Of a DNA stretch of 62,245 bases, positions 7,783 to 15,700 are shown in pieces. Position numbers and translations under genes: made by a program. The notes under the pieces were generated by a model. That model was not told where the DNA came from and ran no database searches. It saw nothing but the letters and a program-made list of their open reading frames with translations. This DNA comes from Eubacterium sp. (lineage in GTDB: Bacteria; Bacillota; Clostridia; Lachnospirales; Lachnospiraceae). Position 1 is the stretch's first letter, and the number at the start of each line of letters is the position of its first letter. The stretch is taken from assembly GCA_022764165.1 (NCBI GenBank), contig JALERM010000153.1:1-62245 (forward strand), read 5' to 3'.

Positions 7783-8994
7783 ATGTTGACATTGGAGAAA
7801 TTTGAAGAGGCATCAGAGGTTGTAAAGCAGGTAGTACAGGAGACAAAACTGATCTACAGTGACTATTTCAGCCATATGACAGGTAATAAAGTCTATTTTA
7901 AACCTGAAAATATGCAGAGAACCGGTGCTTATAAGCTTCGTGGTGCTTATTATAAAATCAGTACCCTGTCTGCGGAAGAGCGTGAAAAAGGACTGATCAC
8001 AGCGTCCGCTGGTAACCATGCACAGGGTGTGGCATATGCGGCAAAAGCATTTGGAGTGAAGGCTGTCATTGTTATGCCTACAACTACTCCGCTGATTAAA
8101 GTGGAGAGAACGAAAAGTTACGGTGCAGAAGTAGTACTTTACGGAGATGTCTATGATGAGGCCTGTGAACATGCTTACAAGCTGGCTGAAGAAAATGGAT
8201 ATACATTCATTCATCCCTTTGATGATCCTGCAGTGGCTACCGGTCAGGGAACCATCGCCATGGAAATCTTCAAAGAGCTTCCGCTGGTTGATTATATCCT
8301 TGTTCCTGTCGGAGGAGGCGGACTTGCCACCGGTGTATCCACACTGGCAAAACTGCTGAATCCCAATATTAAAGTTATTGGCGTAGAACCTGCAGGTGCA
8401 AATTGTCTGGAGGTGTCTTTGGAGAAAGGAGAAGTTACTACTCTTCCCGGAGTGAACACGATAGCTGATGGTACTGCTGTAAAAACGCCGGGTGAGAAGA
8501 TTTTTCCATATCTCCAGCAGAATCTGGATGGTATTATTACTGTGGAAGATGATGAACTTATCGTATGCTTCCTGGATATGGTAGAAAATCATAAGATGGT
8601 TGTTGAAAACTCAGGACTGCTCACTGTTGCGGCACTGAAACACCTTAATGTCAAAAATAAAAAAGTGGTATCTGTACTCAGCGGTGGTAATATGGACGTA
8701 ATCACAATGGCATCTGTTGTACAGTTGGGTCTGATTCAGAGAGACCGTATATTTACGATTTCTGTTCTGCTTCCGGATCGTCCGGGTGAACTTACCCGGG
8801 TTTCCCAGTTAATTGCAGAGCAGCAGGGTAATATTATTAAATTGGATCATAACCAGTTCTACAGCACGAACCGTAATGCAGCAGTGGAACTGAAAATTAC
8901 CATGGAGGCATTTGGTACGGAACATAAGCAGCAGATTGTAGGAGAATTGGAACGTGCAGGATACCGTCCTAAATTGATTCGTCCAAATCTGTAA
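7783..8994 (+). CDS. ilvA: Threonine ammonia-lyase with C-terminal ACT domain
   Basis: A PLP enzyme that deaminates threonine to 2-oxobutyrate and ammonia, for isoleucine synthesis or threonine fermentation. The PLP lysine is in Thr-Gly-Ala-Tyr-Lys-Leu-Arg-Gly-Ala (Lys51) and the phosphate loop is Gly-Gly-Gly-Gly-Leu-Ala-Thr-Gly. A single ACT domain occupies about residues 325-400 (Ser-Val-Leu-Leu-Pro-Asp-Arg-Pro-Gly-Glu-Leu). The length of 403 residues matches the short TdcB-like or Clostridial IlvA form rather than the ~510-residue form with two ACT-like regions. It sits 15 bases after ftsY and is closed by a strong terminator. Confidence 0.9.
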   Translation: MLTLEKFEEASEVVKQVVQETKLIYSDYFSHMTGNKVYFKPENMQRTGAYKLRGAYYKISTLSAEEREKGLITASAGNHAQGVAYAAKAFGVKAVIVMPTTTPLIKVERTKSYGAEVVLYGDVYDEACEHAYKLAEENGYTFIHPFDDPAVATGQGTIAMEIFKELPLVDYILVPVGGGGLATGVSTLAKLLNPNIKVIGVEPAGANCLEVSLEKGEVTTLPGVNTIADGTAVKTPGEKIFPYLQQNLDGIITVEDDELIVCFLDMVENHKMVVENSGLLTVAALKHLNVKNKKVVSVLSGGNMDVITMASVVQLGLIQRDRIFTISVLLPDRPGELTRVSQLIAEQQGNIIKLDHNQFYSTNRNAAVELKITMEAFGTEHKQQIVGELERAGYRPKLIRPNL

Positions 8995-9003
8995 AACAGA
9001 AAT

Positions 9004-9040
9004 ATTTCCCCGGGGAGTTTTACTTTTTCCCCGGGGAAAT
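9004..9040. terminator. Bidirectional intrinsic terminator between convergent genes
   Basis: Bases 9004-9016 pair perfectly with 9028-9040 (ATTTCCCCGGGGA and its complement) around an 11-base T-rich loop, with T-rich flanks on both sides. It lies between the stop of ilvA and the stop of the convergent DUF362 gene and can serve both. Confidence 0.85.
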
Positions 9041-9053
9041 TTTAACTTTAACA

Positions 9054-10163
9054 TCAAACGGTAATCAGTTCGTATTCTCTTGTTCCCAGTCCGATTTTTT
9101 CAGCATGTTCAATTCCTGACATCCAGTTGGTTTCCGGACTTACTTTATGGAAGTAGTCTCCTTCATGGATATGTTGGTGATCTCCCAGCAGGCTGTTGGC
9201 AATGATTGGCTGTTTGTTGACAGCATCTGCACAGGCAACATCCAGAGCTACCGGGTCAAAGGAAGCAAAGAATCCCACATCCGGTACAATAGCTGCATCA
9301 TTTTCTCCATGGCAGTCGCAGTATGGAGAAACATCGATGACCATGTTGATATAGAATGCCGGTCTTCCCGAAACGACAGCCTTGGAATATTCAGCAATCT
9401 TGCGGTTCAGGATATCGTTGGATTCATCTGAAGCCGGAAGTACCGCATCCTGATGACAGACACCGATACATCTGCCGCAGCCTACACATTTGTTATGGTC
9501 AATGGAAGCTTTTTTGTCAGTCACTGTGATGGCACTGTGTGCGCAGATTTTGGTACATAACTTACAGCCGACACAGCGTTTCTGGCTGACATGGGGTTTT
9601 CCGGAACTGTGCTGTTCCATCTTGCCGGCACGGGAACCACATCCCATACCGATATTTTTCAGTGTACCGCCGAAACCGGTGCCTTCATGTCCCTTAAAAT
9701 GAGCCAGAGAAATAAAAATATCAGCATCCATAATCGCTTTTCCAATCTTGGCTTCTTTTACATATTCACCGCCTTCAACCGGAACCAGTTCTTCATCTGT
9801 ACCTTTCAGACCATCGGCAATGATCACATGACATCCGGTGGAAAAAGGAGAGAATCCGTTTTCATAAGCACTTTCCATGTGATCCAGAGCATTCTTTCTG
9901 CCGCCCACATAAAGAGTATTACAGTCAGTCAGGAACGGCTTTCCGCCCAGTTCTTTTACTACATCAGCCACGGCTTTTGCATAATTGGGACGAAGATAAG
10001 CCAGATTGCCAGGCTCTCCAAAATGAATTTTAATAGCAGCAAACTTTTTGTCAAAATCAATATCAGCAATACCCGCTTTGCGGATAAGCTTTTTCAGCTT
10101 CTCAGGAAGACTGATGGAATTATGAGTTCTAAGATCGGTAAAATATACTTTTGATGGTGCCAT
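9054..10163 (-). CDS. DUF362 family protein with two 4Fe-4S motifs
   Basis: The protein of about 369 residues has a DUF362 N-terminal region (His-Phe-Gly-Glu-Pro-Gly-Asn, Gly-His-Glu-Gly-Thr-Gly-Phe-Gly-Gly) followed by a two-cluster ferredoxin segment at about residues 197-237 (Cys-Val-Gly-Cys-Lys-Leu-Cys and Cys-Val-Gly-Cys-Gly-Arg-Cys). Proteins of this kind are cytoplasmic iron-sulphur proteins of uncertain role in anaerobes. The reading frame extends to 10226, but AGGAGG on the minus strand lies seven bases before the ATG at 10163, giving Met-Ala-Pro-Ser-Lys-Val. Its promoter overlaps the longer frame. It is monocistronic and convergent with ilvA. Confidence 0.85.
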   Translation of the reverse strand: MAPSKVYFTDLRTHNSISLPEKLKKLIRKAGIADIDFDKKFAAIKIHFGEPGNLAYLRPNYAKAVADVVKELGGKPFLTDCNTLYVGGRKNALDHMESAYENGFSPFSTGCHVIIADGLKGTDEELVPVEGGEYVKEAKIGKAIMDADIFISLAHFKGHEGTGFGGTLKNIGMGCGSRAGKMEQHSSGKPHVSQKRCVGCKLCTKICAHSAITVTDKKASIDHNKCVGCGRCIGVCHQDAVLPASDESNDILNRKIAEYSKAVVSGRPAFYINMVIDVSPYCDCHGENDAAIVPDVGFFASFDPVALDVACADAVNKQPIIANSLLGDHQHIHEGDYFHKVSPETNWMSGIEHAEKIGLGTREYELITV

Positions 10164-10197
10164 ATGTAACCTCCTGGAGTCGTAATAATATGTTTTC

Positions 10198-10226
10198 ATT
10201 GTAGCATTATGGAAGTACCTGGTCAA
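10198..10226 (-). promoter_or_regulatory. Sigma-A promoter for the DUF362 gene
   Basis: Read on the minus strand, TTGACC (10226-10221) and TACAAT (10203-10198) are separated by 17 bases. The predicted start of transcription is about 30 bases upstream of the ATG at 10163, which supports that start codon. Confidence 0.75.
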
Positions 10227-10263
10227 TAAATCTTGATGAATTATTCCATACCTGTTTTTTAGG

Positions 10264-10292
10264 TTGTGAGAAAGATAAGAACACGGTATAAT
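10264..10292 (+). promoter_or_regulatory. Sigma-A promoter for larC
   Basis: TTGTGA at 10264-10269 and TATAAT at 10287-10292 have a 17-base spacer. It lies back to back with the DUF362 promoter and about 55 bases upstream of the larC start. Confidence 0.7.
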
Positions 10293-10355
10293 AGGTGCCA
10301 GATATGAGCATCAAAATCATGGATAGAACTACAATGATGAAATGAGGAGATTGTT

Positions 10356-11561
10356 ATGAATAAAATTTTATATTTGGAAGGCTCTTCCGGTATCAGTGGG
10401 GATATGACAGTAAGTGCACTTCTGGATCTGGGAGCTTCCAGAGAAAAACTTGAAAATGAATTGAAGAAGCTGCCATTAGATGGTTATCGTCTGGTCATCG
10501 GACGCACGGTCAAAAATGGCATTGATGCCTGTGCTTTTTATGTGGAGCTTGATGAGTCAAAACCGCAGCCGCTTCGGGATTTCAGGCAGATTCGGACTCT
10601 TTTGCTGGAGTCAGAGCTGGAGGAAAAAGTGAAAGAATTGTCTCTCCAGATTTTTTTCACTCTGGCAAAGGCGGAAGCGAAGGTACATGGGACAGATCCG
10701 GAACATGTGCATTTTCATGAAGTGGGTGCAGTGGATTCCATCGTTGATATTGTTGCTGCAGCGGTCTGTTACCTGGATCTGGGCATCACGAAGGTGGCTG
10801 TGGGAACTTTGCGGGAAGGTACAGGGACAACCTGGTGTCATCATGGAAGAATACCGGTTCCGGTGCCGGCAACCGCTGAACTGGTTCGGGCACATGGGCT
10901 TTCTATGAAAATGACAGATGTACAGGGAGAAATGATTACGCCCACGGGAGCTGCTATTGCGGCTGTACTGCGGAACACCCTGCTTCCGGAAGCATTTTCC
11001 ATAGAAAAAACCGGTATCGGTTCCGGAGAAAAGGATTTTCCACATGCCAATATTCTGCGGGCTATGATTATCAGGGAAGATATTTCATCTGGAAAAATTG
11101 ATTCCATAGAAGAAAAACAGACGTGTACGAACAATCTTCAAGATCAGGTTATGGTTCTGGAAACGAATGTAGACGATTGTTCAGGAGAAATATTGGGCTA
11201 TGTACAGGAACTTTTAATGGCGCAGGGGGCATTGGATGCAATTTATCGTCCGGTTGTTATGAAAAAATCAAGGCCCGCTTATCAACTCCAGGTTATCTGT
11301 AGAAAAGAAAATCAGGAAAAGTTGGAACAAATCATATTTCAGGAGACTACTACTATTGGAATTCGCAGTTATCCGGCTAATCGGAAGATTCTTGAGAGAA
11401 GAATCGAGGAAATCGAAACACCTTATGGAAAAATGAAAGTGAAAATCTGTAGAATAGACGGAGAAGACCGGGTGTATCCGGAATATGAAGAAGTAAAACG
11501 GTATTGTATGGAAAGTGGAGTACCGATGCGGGATGTATATAAGAGCGTGACTGGAAAATGA
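10356..11561 (+). CDS. larC: LarC, nickel insertion protein for the nickel-pincer cofactor
   Basis: LarC is the CTP-dependent cyclometallase that inserts nickel into the pyridinium bis-thiocarboxylate mononucleotide cofactor of lactate racemase and related enzymes. The N-terminus Tyr-Leu-Glu-Gly-Ser-Ser-Gly-Ile-Ser-Gly-Asp-Met is typical, as are the histidine-rich His-Val-His-Phe-His-Glu-Val-Gly-Ala (about residues 121-129) and the C-terminal Glu-Thr-Asn-Val-Asp-Asp. It is one continuous frame of 401 residues, unlike Lactiplantibacillus, where a frameshift splits LarC1 and LarC2. GAGGAG precedes the ATG. No larA, larB or larE is nearby. Confidence 0.88.
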   Translation: MNKILYLEGSSGISGDMTVSALLDLGASREKLENELKKLPLDGYRLVIGRTVKNGIDACAFYVELDESKPQPLRDFRQIRTLLLESELEEKVKELSLQIFFTLAKAEAKVHGTDPEHVHFHEVGAVDSIVDIVAAAVCYLDLGITKVAVGTLREGTGTTWCHHGRIPVPVPATAELVRAHGLSMKMTDVQGEMITPTGAAIAAVLRNTLLPEAFSIEKTGIGSGEKDFPHANILRAMIIREDISSGKIDSIEEKQTCTNNLQDQVMVLETNVDDCSGEILGYVQELLMAQGALDAIYRPVVMKKSRPAYQLQVICRKENQEKLEQIIFQETTTIGIRSYPANRKILERRIEEIETPYGKMKVKICRIDGEDRVYPEYEEVKRYCMESGVPMRDVYKSVTGK

Positions 11562-11595
11562 TAAGTATGTCAGGAACATATGAAGGAGGAATATA

Positions 11596-12069
11596 ATGAA
11601 GATTAGAAAATTGGAAAAGGCAGATTACGCTATTGTGGATGTGTGTATGAAGGAACTTCATACTCTTCATGTTGCTGGGCGCCCTGATTTATATATACCT
11701 TTAGAACATATATACACAGAACAGGAATTTTTTAGTATTGTGGAAGATAAGCGTCATATTGCTATTGCAGCTGTTGATGAAAATGAAACCATTATGGGAT
11801 TTTGTATTGCCGACTTGCGAGACAAAAGTGGTATGGTTGAGAACGTAAAGACGATATATGTTGATGAAATATTTGTAAGAAAAGAACAACGTAGAAAGGG
11901 GATTGCAAAAGAACTTTTTTGCAGCTTGGAAGCTATTGCGAAAAGTTATGGAGTGGTTCGTATTGATCTGATGGTCTGGGAATTTAATAAAGAGGCACTG
12001 AAACTGTATGAGAAGATGGGAATGAAGCCTCAGAGATATATACTGGAAAAAAATATAGATAATGTTTGA
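11596..12069 (+). CDS. GNAT family N-acetyltransferase
   Basis: A 157-residue single-domain acetyl-CoA-dependent acyltransferase. The acetyl-CoA binding segment is near residues 93-110 (Val-Arg-Lys-Glu-Gln-Arg-Arg-Lys-Gly-Ile-Ala-Lys-Glu-Leu-Phe), followed by the motif B region Leu-Met-Val-Trp-Glu-Phe-Asn-Lys-Glu-Ala and a C-terminal Tyr-Glu-Lys-Met-Gly-Met. AAGGAGG precedes the ATG. The substrate cannot be told from sequence. It lies 34 bases after larC and is probably cotranscribed. It is more AT-rich than its neighbours. Confidence 0.8.
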   Translation: MKIRKLEKADYAIVDVCMKELHTLHVAGRPDLYIPLEHIYTEQEFFSIVEDKRHIAIAAVDENETIMGFCIADLRDKSGMVENVKTIYVDEIFVRKEQRRKGIAKELFCSLEAIAKSYGVVRIDLMVWEFNKEALKLYEKMGMKPQRYILEKNIDNV

Positions 12070-12140
12070 CAGTTGCAGATTTTGCGGAGAACGTTTATAA
12101 TAATGATTATTATGAATATAGAAATAGGAAGGACAAACAA

Positions 12141-12545
12141 ATGTTAAAACAGGTTTCAATTTATACAGAAAACAAAAAGGGAGGTCTGCAGGCTCTGACT
12201 GAGATTCTACAGAGAGAAAATATCAATATTCTTGGTTCCGTAACGAATGACAGTGCCGAATATGGAATCATCCGTATGGTAGTGTCTGATCCGGAAAAGA
12301 CCGTAGAAGTATTTACAAAAGAAGGATATATCTGCAAACTGACAAACGTGATTGGGGTGGAAGTAGAAGATAAGGTGGGAAATCTGAATTCACTTCTGCT
12401 GATGCTGAAAGAAAGCAATATTAATGTGAATTACATCTACCTTTCTTTTAACCGTGATTCCGGTAAGCCGATTATGGTATTCCATACAGAGGATATCTTT
12501 GAGGTAGAAGAATGTCTGCGTTTGAAAGGCTTTGTTACGATATAA
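12141..12545 (+). CDS. Protein with two ACT domains
   Basis: About 134 residues forming two tandem ACT-type ligand-binding modules (about 1-65 and 70-134; the second begins Val-Gly-Val-Glu-Val-Glu-Asp-Lys-Val-Gly-Asn-Leu). There is no catalytic domain, so it is probably an amino-acid-sensing regulatory protein. Such stand-alone double-ACT proteins are common in Clostridia, where some lie near aryl-acid metabolism genes. The frame is open from 12066 but TAGGAAGGA places the start at ATG 12141. A TATAAT at 12096-12101 with a weak TTGCAG at 12073-12078 (17 bases) may give it its own promoter overlapping the end of the GNAT gene. Confidence 0.75.
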   Translation: MLKQVSIYTENKKGGLQALTEILQRENINILGSVTNDSAEYGIIRMVVSDPEKTVEVFTKEGYICKLTNVIGVEVEDKVGNLNSLLLMLKESNINVNYIYLSFNRDSGKPIMVFHTEDIFEVEECLRLKGFVTI

Positions 12546-12564
12546 AGAGGTTCGAGATGAATAA

Positions 12565-12596
12565 GAAAGAATCCTGCAAAGCAGGATTCTTTTTTA
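12565..12596 (+). terminator. Intrinsic terminator after the double-ACT gene
   Basis: A 10-bp stem, AGAATCCTGC (12568-12577) with GCAGGATTCT (12581-12590), has a three-base AAA loop and runs into six T residues. This is a classic rho-independent terminator, 22 bases after the stop codon. Confidence 0.88.
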
Positions 12597-12633
12597 TATT
12601 ATAGGAAAGTCCTCTGACTTTCCTATAATATAA
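12594..12633. terminator. Second, AT-rich palindrome; terminator for the converging Uma2 gene
   Basis: Bases 12594-12611 pair without mismatch with 12616-12633 around a four-base CTCT loop. Read on the minus strand the stem is followed by the A/T run shared with the first terminator, so it probably ends transcription of the converging gene at 12662-13219. The 18-bp perfect stem is longer than needed for termination. Confidence 0.7.
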
Positions 12634-12661
12634 AAACCCTCCGGAGGATGCAGGATAATTA

Positions 12662-13219
12662 TTATTCAAATAAGTCCAGACTGGCAAAGTCAATCTGTAA
12701 GTCCGGATAGATACCCACCGGGATGCAGTCTTGGAATGTGTATGTCTCGACCTCAAAATGCTCCTGTTCCAAATGGTAAACAAAAATACGTTCTTTGAGA
12801 GGATCCACAATCCAATATTCACGGACACCTGCATTTGCATACAGGTTCAATTTGAGAATATAGTCATGGCTTGAAGTACTGGGAGAGACGATTTCAATAA
12901 TCCAGTCCGGCGCTCCGGTACACCCAAGATCTGTGAGTTTATTACGATCACAGATCACGCTTATGTCCGGCTCAACGATGGTTTTTCTGTCTTCCCTCAG
13001 CTTAACGGCGAATGGGGCAGGATAGACACGGCAGGATCCATGCTTTGACTTGATATAGTTGTTTATAACCGTATGCAATTCACTTAATATGGTTTGATGG
13101 ATTCTGGAGGGTGCAGCCTGGTTATAGATCAGGTTCCCTTCAATTAGTTCCGCCCGGACATCCTCCGGCAAATGATAATAATCTGCTTCTGTATATGCAT
13201 TGGTTTGGGCTAATGCCAT
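12662..13219 (-). CDS. Uma2 family (DUF820) putative PD-(D/E)XK nuclease
   Basis: The 185-residue protein has the DUF820/Uma2 layout: Glu-Leu-Ile-Glu-Gly-Asn near the N-terminus, Glu-Pro-Asp-Ile-Ser-Val-Ile, then Trp-Ile-Ile-Glu-Ile-Val-Ser-Pro-Ser-Thr and Tyr-Ala-Asn-Ala-Gly-Val-Arg-Glu-Tyr-Trp-Ile-Val-Asp-Pro. These place the acidic and lysine residues of a PD-(D/E)XK fold. Biological function of the family is not established. The frame extends upstream to 13384, but that part is a hydrophobic run with no ribosome site and contains the promoter. GGGGG lies upstream of ATG 13219. It is monocistronic and divergent from ylxM. Confidence 0.8.
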   Translation of the reverse strand: MALAQTNAYTEADYYHLPEDVRAELIEGNLIYNQAAPSRIHQTILSELHTVINNYIKSKHGSCRVYPAPFAVKLREDRKTIVEPDISVICDRNKLTDLGCTGAPDWIIEIVSPSTSSHDYILKLNLYANAGVREYWIVDPLKERIFVYHLEQEHFEVETYTFQDCIPVGIYPDLQIDFASLDLFE

Positions 13220-13252
13220 GATAAAAACCCCCTTTTCCATTTTGATACATTT

Positions 13253-13281
13253 ATCATATAACACAAAAATAACCATTGCAA
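13253..13281 (-). promoter_or_regulatory. Promoter for the Uma2 gene
   Basis: On the minus strand TTGCAA (13281-13276) and TATGAT (13258-13253) are separated by 17 bases. The predicted leader before ATG 13219 is about 27 bases. Confidence 0.65.
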
Positions 13282-13349
13282 TCCAAATAATACAAAATGT
13301 AATCAAAAAAGTGTGGAAATGAAGAATTAAAAATGTCAAGAAAAAACAC

Positions 13350-13378
13350 TTGACACATATCAATTCCTGGTGTATGAT
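13350..13378 (+). promoter_or_regulatory. Promoter of the ylxM-ffh-rpsP operon
   Basis: TTGACA at 13350-13355 and TATGAT at 13373-13378 have a 17-base spacer. Transcription should start near 13384-13386. That is only about 3-11 bases before the candidate ATG codons at 13389 and 13395, so the transcript would be nearly leaderless. Confidence 0.8.
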
Positions 13379-13394
13379 AGCCAAGGTGATGGAA

Positions 13395-13739
13395 ATGGAT
13401 AAGCTTGCGAGACAGGCATTGCTCTTTGATTTTTACGGGGAGCTGCTGACAGAGCATCAGAGAAGTATATATGAAGAAGTTGTCCTGAATGATTATTCGT
13501 TAAGTGAAGTTGCACAGGATCAGGGAATCAGCCGTCAGGGTGTTCATGATATGGTGAAGCGGAGCACGAAGATTCTGGAGGGATATGAGGAGAAGTTACA
13601 TCTCGTGGAACGCTTTGTATCGATTCGTGAGAAAGTTCATGTGATTCACGGGCTGACACAGAATTATAAGGGGAAAGAACTGCGCGTTCTGATGGAACAG
13701 ATTGGTTCCTTATCCAACAGCATTTTAGAGGAGTTATAG
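13395..13739 (+). CDS. ylxM: YlxM/p13-like DNA-binding accessory protein of the SRP operon
   Basis: The 114-residue protein begins Met-Asp-Lys-Leu-Ala-Arg-Gln and has a sigma-factor-like helix-turn-helix (Tyr-Ser-Leu-Ser-Glu-Val-Ala, Ile-Ser-Arg-Gln-Gly-Val-His-Asp, about residues 35-60), as in YlxM. Members sit just upstream of ffh and may affect SRP function. Candidate starts are ATG 13389 and ATG 13395; AAGGTG at 13383-13388 is spaced for 13395. The promoter suggests much of that ribosome site may fall at the extreme 5' end of the mRNA. ffh starts three bases after its stop. Confidence 0.85.
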   Translation: MDKLARQALLFDFYGELLTEHQRSIYEEVVLNDYSLSEVAQDQGISRQGVHDMVKRSTKILEGYEEKLHLVERFVSIREKVHVIHGLTQNYKGKELRVLMEQIGSLSNSILEEL

Positions 13740-13742
13740 TAG

Positions 13743-15089
13743 ATGGCATTTGAAAGTTTAACAGAAAAACTGCAGAATGTATTTAAGAACCTGAGAAGCA
13801 AAGGTCGTCTGACAGAGGCAGATGTAAAATCTGCGCTGAAGGAAGTAAAAATGGCTCTCCTGGAAGCTGATGTCAGTTTCAAGGTGGTAAAACAGTTTAT
13901 CAAATCTGTACAGGAGAGAGCCATTGGTCAGGATGTGATGAACGGATTGAATCCGGGTCAGATGGTCATCAAGATTGTCAATGACGAACTGGTTTCTCTG
14001 ATGGGCAGTGAGACCACAGAGATTGCACTCCGTCCGGCAGGAGAGATTACCGTTATTATGATGGCTGGTCTTCAGGGTGCAGGTAAGACAACCACAACCG
14101 CAAAGATTGCGGGCAAGTTGAAGACCAAGGGAAGAAAACCACTGCTTGTTGCATGTGACGTTTATCGTCCGGCAGCTATCACACAGCTGCAGATCAACGG
14201 TGAGAAGCAGGGCGTGGAAGTATTTTCCATGGGAGATAAGCAAAAACCTGTAGATATTGCCAAAGCAGCCATTGAACATGCCAAAAGTCATGGATTTAAT
14301 GTGGTGATTCTGGATACGGCGGGTCGTCTTCATGTAGATGAAAGCATGATGCAGGAGCTGATTGAAATTAAGGAAAAAGTCCAGGTGGATCAGACGATTC
14401 TGGTGGTTGACGCCATGACCGGTCAGGATGCAGTGAATGTTTCCGAGACATTTAATCAGAAAGTGGGTATTGACGGTGTGATTCTGACCAAGATGGATGG
14501 TGATACCCGAGGCGGTGCAGCACTTTCCATTAAGGCAATCAGTGGAAAACCAATCCTCTATGTAGGTATGGGTGAAAAACTGTCAGACCTGGAACAGTTT
14601 TATCCGGAGCGAATGGCTTCCCGTATTTTAGGTATGGGCGATGTGATGAGTCTTATTGAGAAAGCTCAGCAGAGCATCGATGAGGCGAAAGCCAAAGAGA
14701 TGGAGCAGAAGATTAAAAAAGCCACCTTTGGTTTTGATGATTACCTGGAGAGTATGAACCAGATGAAAAATATGGGAGGTATCTCCAGTGTCCTGAATAT
14801 GCTTCCGGGACTTGGCACAAAAGCCAAAGATATCGAGGGAATGATTGATGAGAAGGATATGGCAAGAAAAGAAGCTATTATTCTTTCTATGACTCCGAAA
14901 GAGAGAGCGAATCCTGATCTGCTCAACCCATCCAGAAAGAAAAGAATTGCAAAGGGCGCCGGTGTAGAACTTGCGGAAGTAAACCGTATGGTGAAGCAGT
15001 TTGAGCAGACCCGAAAGATGATGAAACAGATGCCCGGCATGATGGGCGGTAAAATCGGCAAAAGAGGAGGATTTAAACTTCCCTTTTAA
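13743..15089 (+). CDS. ffh: Signal recognition particle protein Ffh
   Basis: SRP54 homologue of 448 residues. N-terminal helical domain, then the GTPase with Gly-Leu-Gln-Gly-Ala-Gly-Lys-Thr-Thr, Asp-Thr-Ala-Gly-Arg and Thr-Lys-Met-Asp-Gly-Asp-Thr-Arg-Gly-Gly. The methionine-rich M domain (about 300-448) binds signal peptides and SRP RNA and ends with Met-Met-Lys-Gln-Met-Pro-Gly-Met-Met-Gly-Gly. It works with FtsY (6829). It is translationally close to ylxM upstream and to rpsP 34 bases downstream. Confidence 0.96.
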   Translation: MAFESLTEKLQNVFKNLRSKGRLTEADVKSALKEVKMALLEADVSFKVVKQFIKSVQERAIGQDVMNGLNPGQMVIKIVNDELVSLMGSETTEIALRPAGEITVIMMAGLQGAGKTTTTAKIAGKLKTKGRKPLLVACDVYRPAAITQLQINGEKQGVEVFSMGDKQKPVDIAKAAIEHAKSHGFNVVILDTAGRLHVDESMMQELIEIKEKVQVDQTILVVDAMTGQDAVNVSETFNQKVGIDGVILTKMDGDTRGGAALSIKAISGKPILYVGMGEKLSDLEQFYPERMASRILGMGDVMSLIEKAQQSIDEAKAKEMEQKIKKATFGFDDYLESMNQMKNMGGISSVLNMLPGLGTKAKDIEGMIDEKDMARKEAIILSMTPKERANPDLLNPSRKKRIAKGAGVELAEVNRMVKQFEQTRKMMKQMPGMMGGKIGKRGGFKLPF

Positions 15090-15123
15090 ATAAACAGACT
15101 GATATTTCAAGGAGGTGAAAGAA

Positions 15124-15369
15124 ATGGCAGTAAAAATCAGATTGAGAAGAATGGGTCAGAAAAAGGCACCTTTCTATAGAATCGTTGTAGCAGATTCCAA
15201 ATCCCCGAGAGATGGAAGATTCATCGAGGAAATCGGAACATATGATCCGACTCGTGATCCGAGTGTTTACAGTGTAAACGAAGAAGCAGCTAAAAAATGG
15301 CTGGCTAACGGAGCACAGCCTACAGAAGTAGTAAACAAAATCTTCAAACTGGCTGGTATCGAAAAATAA
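15124..15369 (+). CDS. rpsP: 30S ribosomal protein S16 (bS16)
   Basis: An 81-residue basic protein starting [11 protein letters not shown], the S16 signature, with Asp-Ser-Lys-Ser-Pro-Arg-Asp-Gly-Arg. It binds 16S rRNA during early 30S assembly. GGAGGTG at 15111-15117 favours ATG 15124 over the upstream in-frame ATG at 15115, which overlaps that site. Confidence 0.96.
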   Translation: MAVKIRLRRMGQKKAPFYRIVVADSKSPRDGRFIEEIGTYDPTRDPSVYSVNEEAAKKWLANGAQPTEVVNKIFKLAGIEK

Positions 15370-15408
15370 TACGAATTGATCCGACTGCGATATCGTTTTT
15401 GCCTGGTG

Positions 15409-15430
15409 CAATCTTCCATTTGGAAGATTG
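15409..15430 (+). promoter_or_regulatory. Hairpin in the rpsP-khpA spacer
   Basis: CAATCTTCC (15409-15417) pairs with GGAAGATTG (15422-15430) around an ATTT loop. There is no T run after it, so it is more likely an mRNA-processing or stability element than a terminator. The spacer between rpsP and khpA is 87 bases. Confidence 0.5.
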
Positions 15431-15456
15431 ACCTGACAAATTCGTGGAGGTGCGTA

Positions 15457-15687
15457 ATGAAAGATTTGGTAGAAGTAATTGCAAAATCCCTCGTAGACCA
15501 TCCGGAAGAAGTGGTTGTAACACAGACAGAAGAGAGCAATGCGATTTTAGTGGAATTGAAGGTAGCACCTTCCGATATGGGAAAGGTGATTGGTCGCCAG
15601 GGCCGCATCGCAAAAGCTATCCGCACAGTCGTAAAAGCTGCTTCCTCCAAATGCGATAAGAAGGTTGTAGTTGAAATTCTGCAATAG
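15457..15687 (+). CDS. khpA: KhpA, KH-domain RNA-binding protein
   Basis: A 76-residue single KH domain with the GxxG loop in Lys-Val-Ile-Gly-Arg-Gln-Gly-Arg-Ile-Ala-Lys (about residues 42-52). KhpA (YlqC) forms a complex with KhpB/Jag in many Gram-positive bacteria and affects cell division and RNA regulation. GGAGGTG precedes ATG 15457; the frame upstream to 15376 lacks a ribosome site. Position between rpsP and rimM is characteristic. Confidence 0.92.
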   Translation: MKDLVEVIAKSLVDHPEEVVVTQTEESNAILVELKVAPSDMGKVIGRQGRIAKAIRTVVKAASSKCDKKVVVEILQ

Positions 15688-15700
15688 ATGAAAATTATGA

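Noticed and set aside
7813-8592. 259-codon minus-strand frame opposite ilvA
   Set aside because: Antisense to a well conserved PLP enzyme; no initiation signals.
9591-10154. 187-codon plus-strand frame opposite the DUF362 gene
   Set aside because: Shadow of the DUF362 coding region, which has two ferredoxin motifs, a ribosome site and a promoter.
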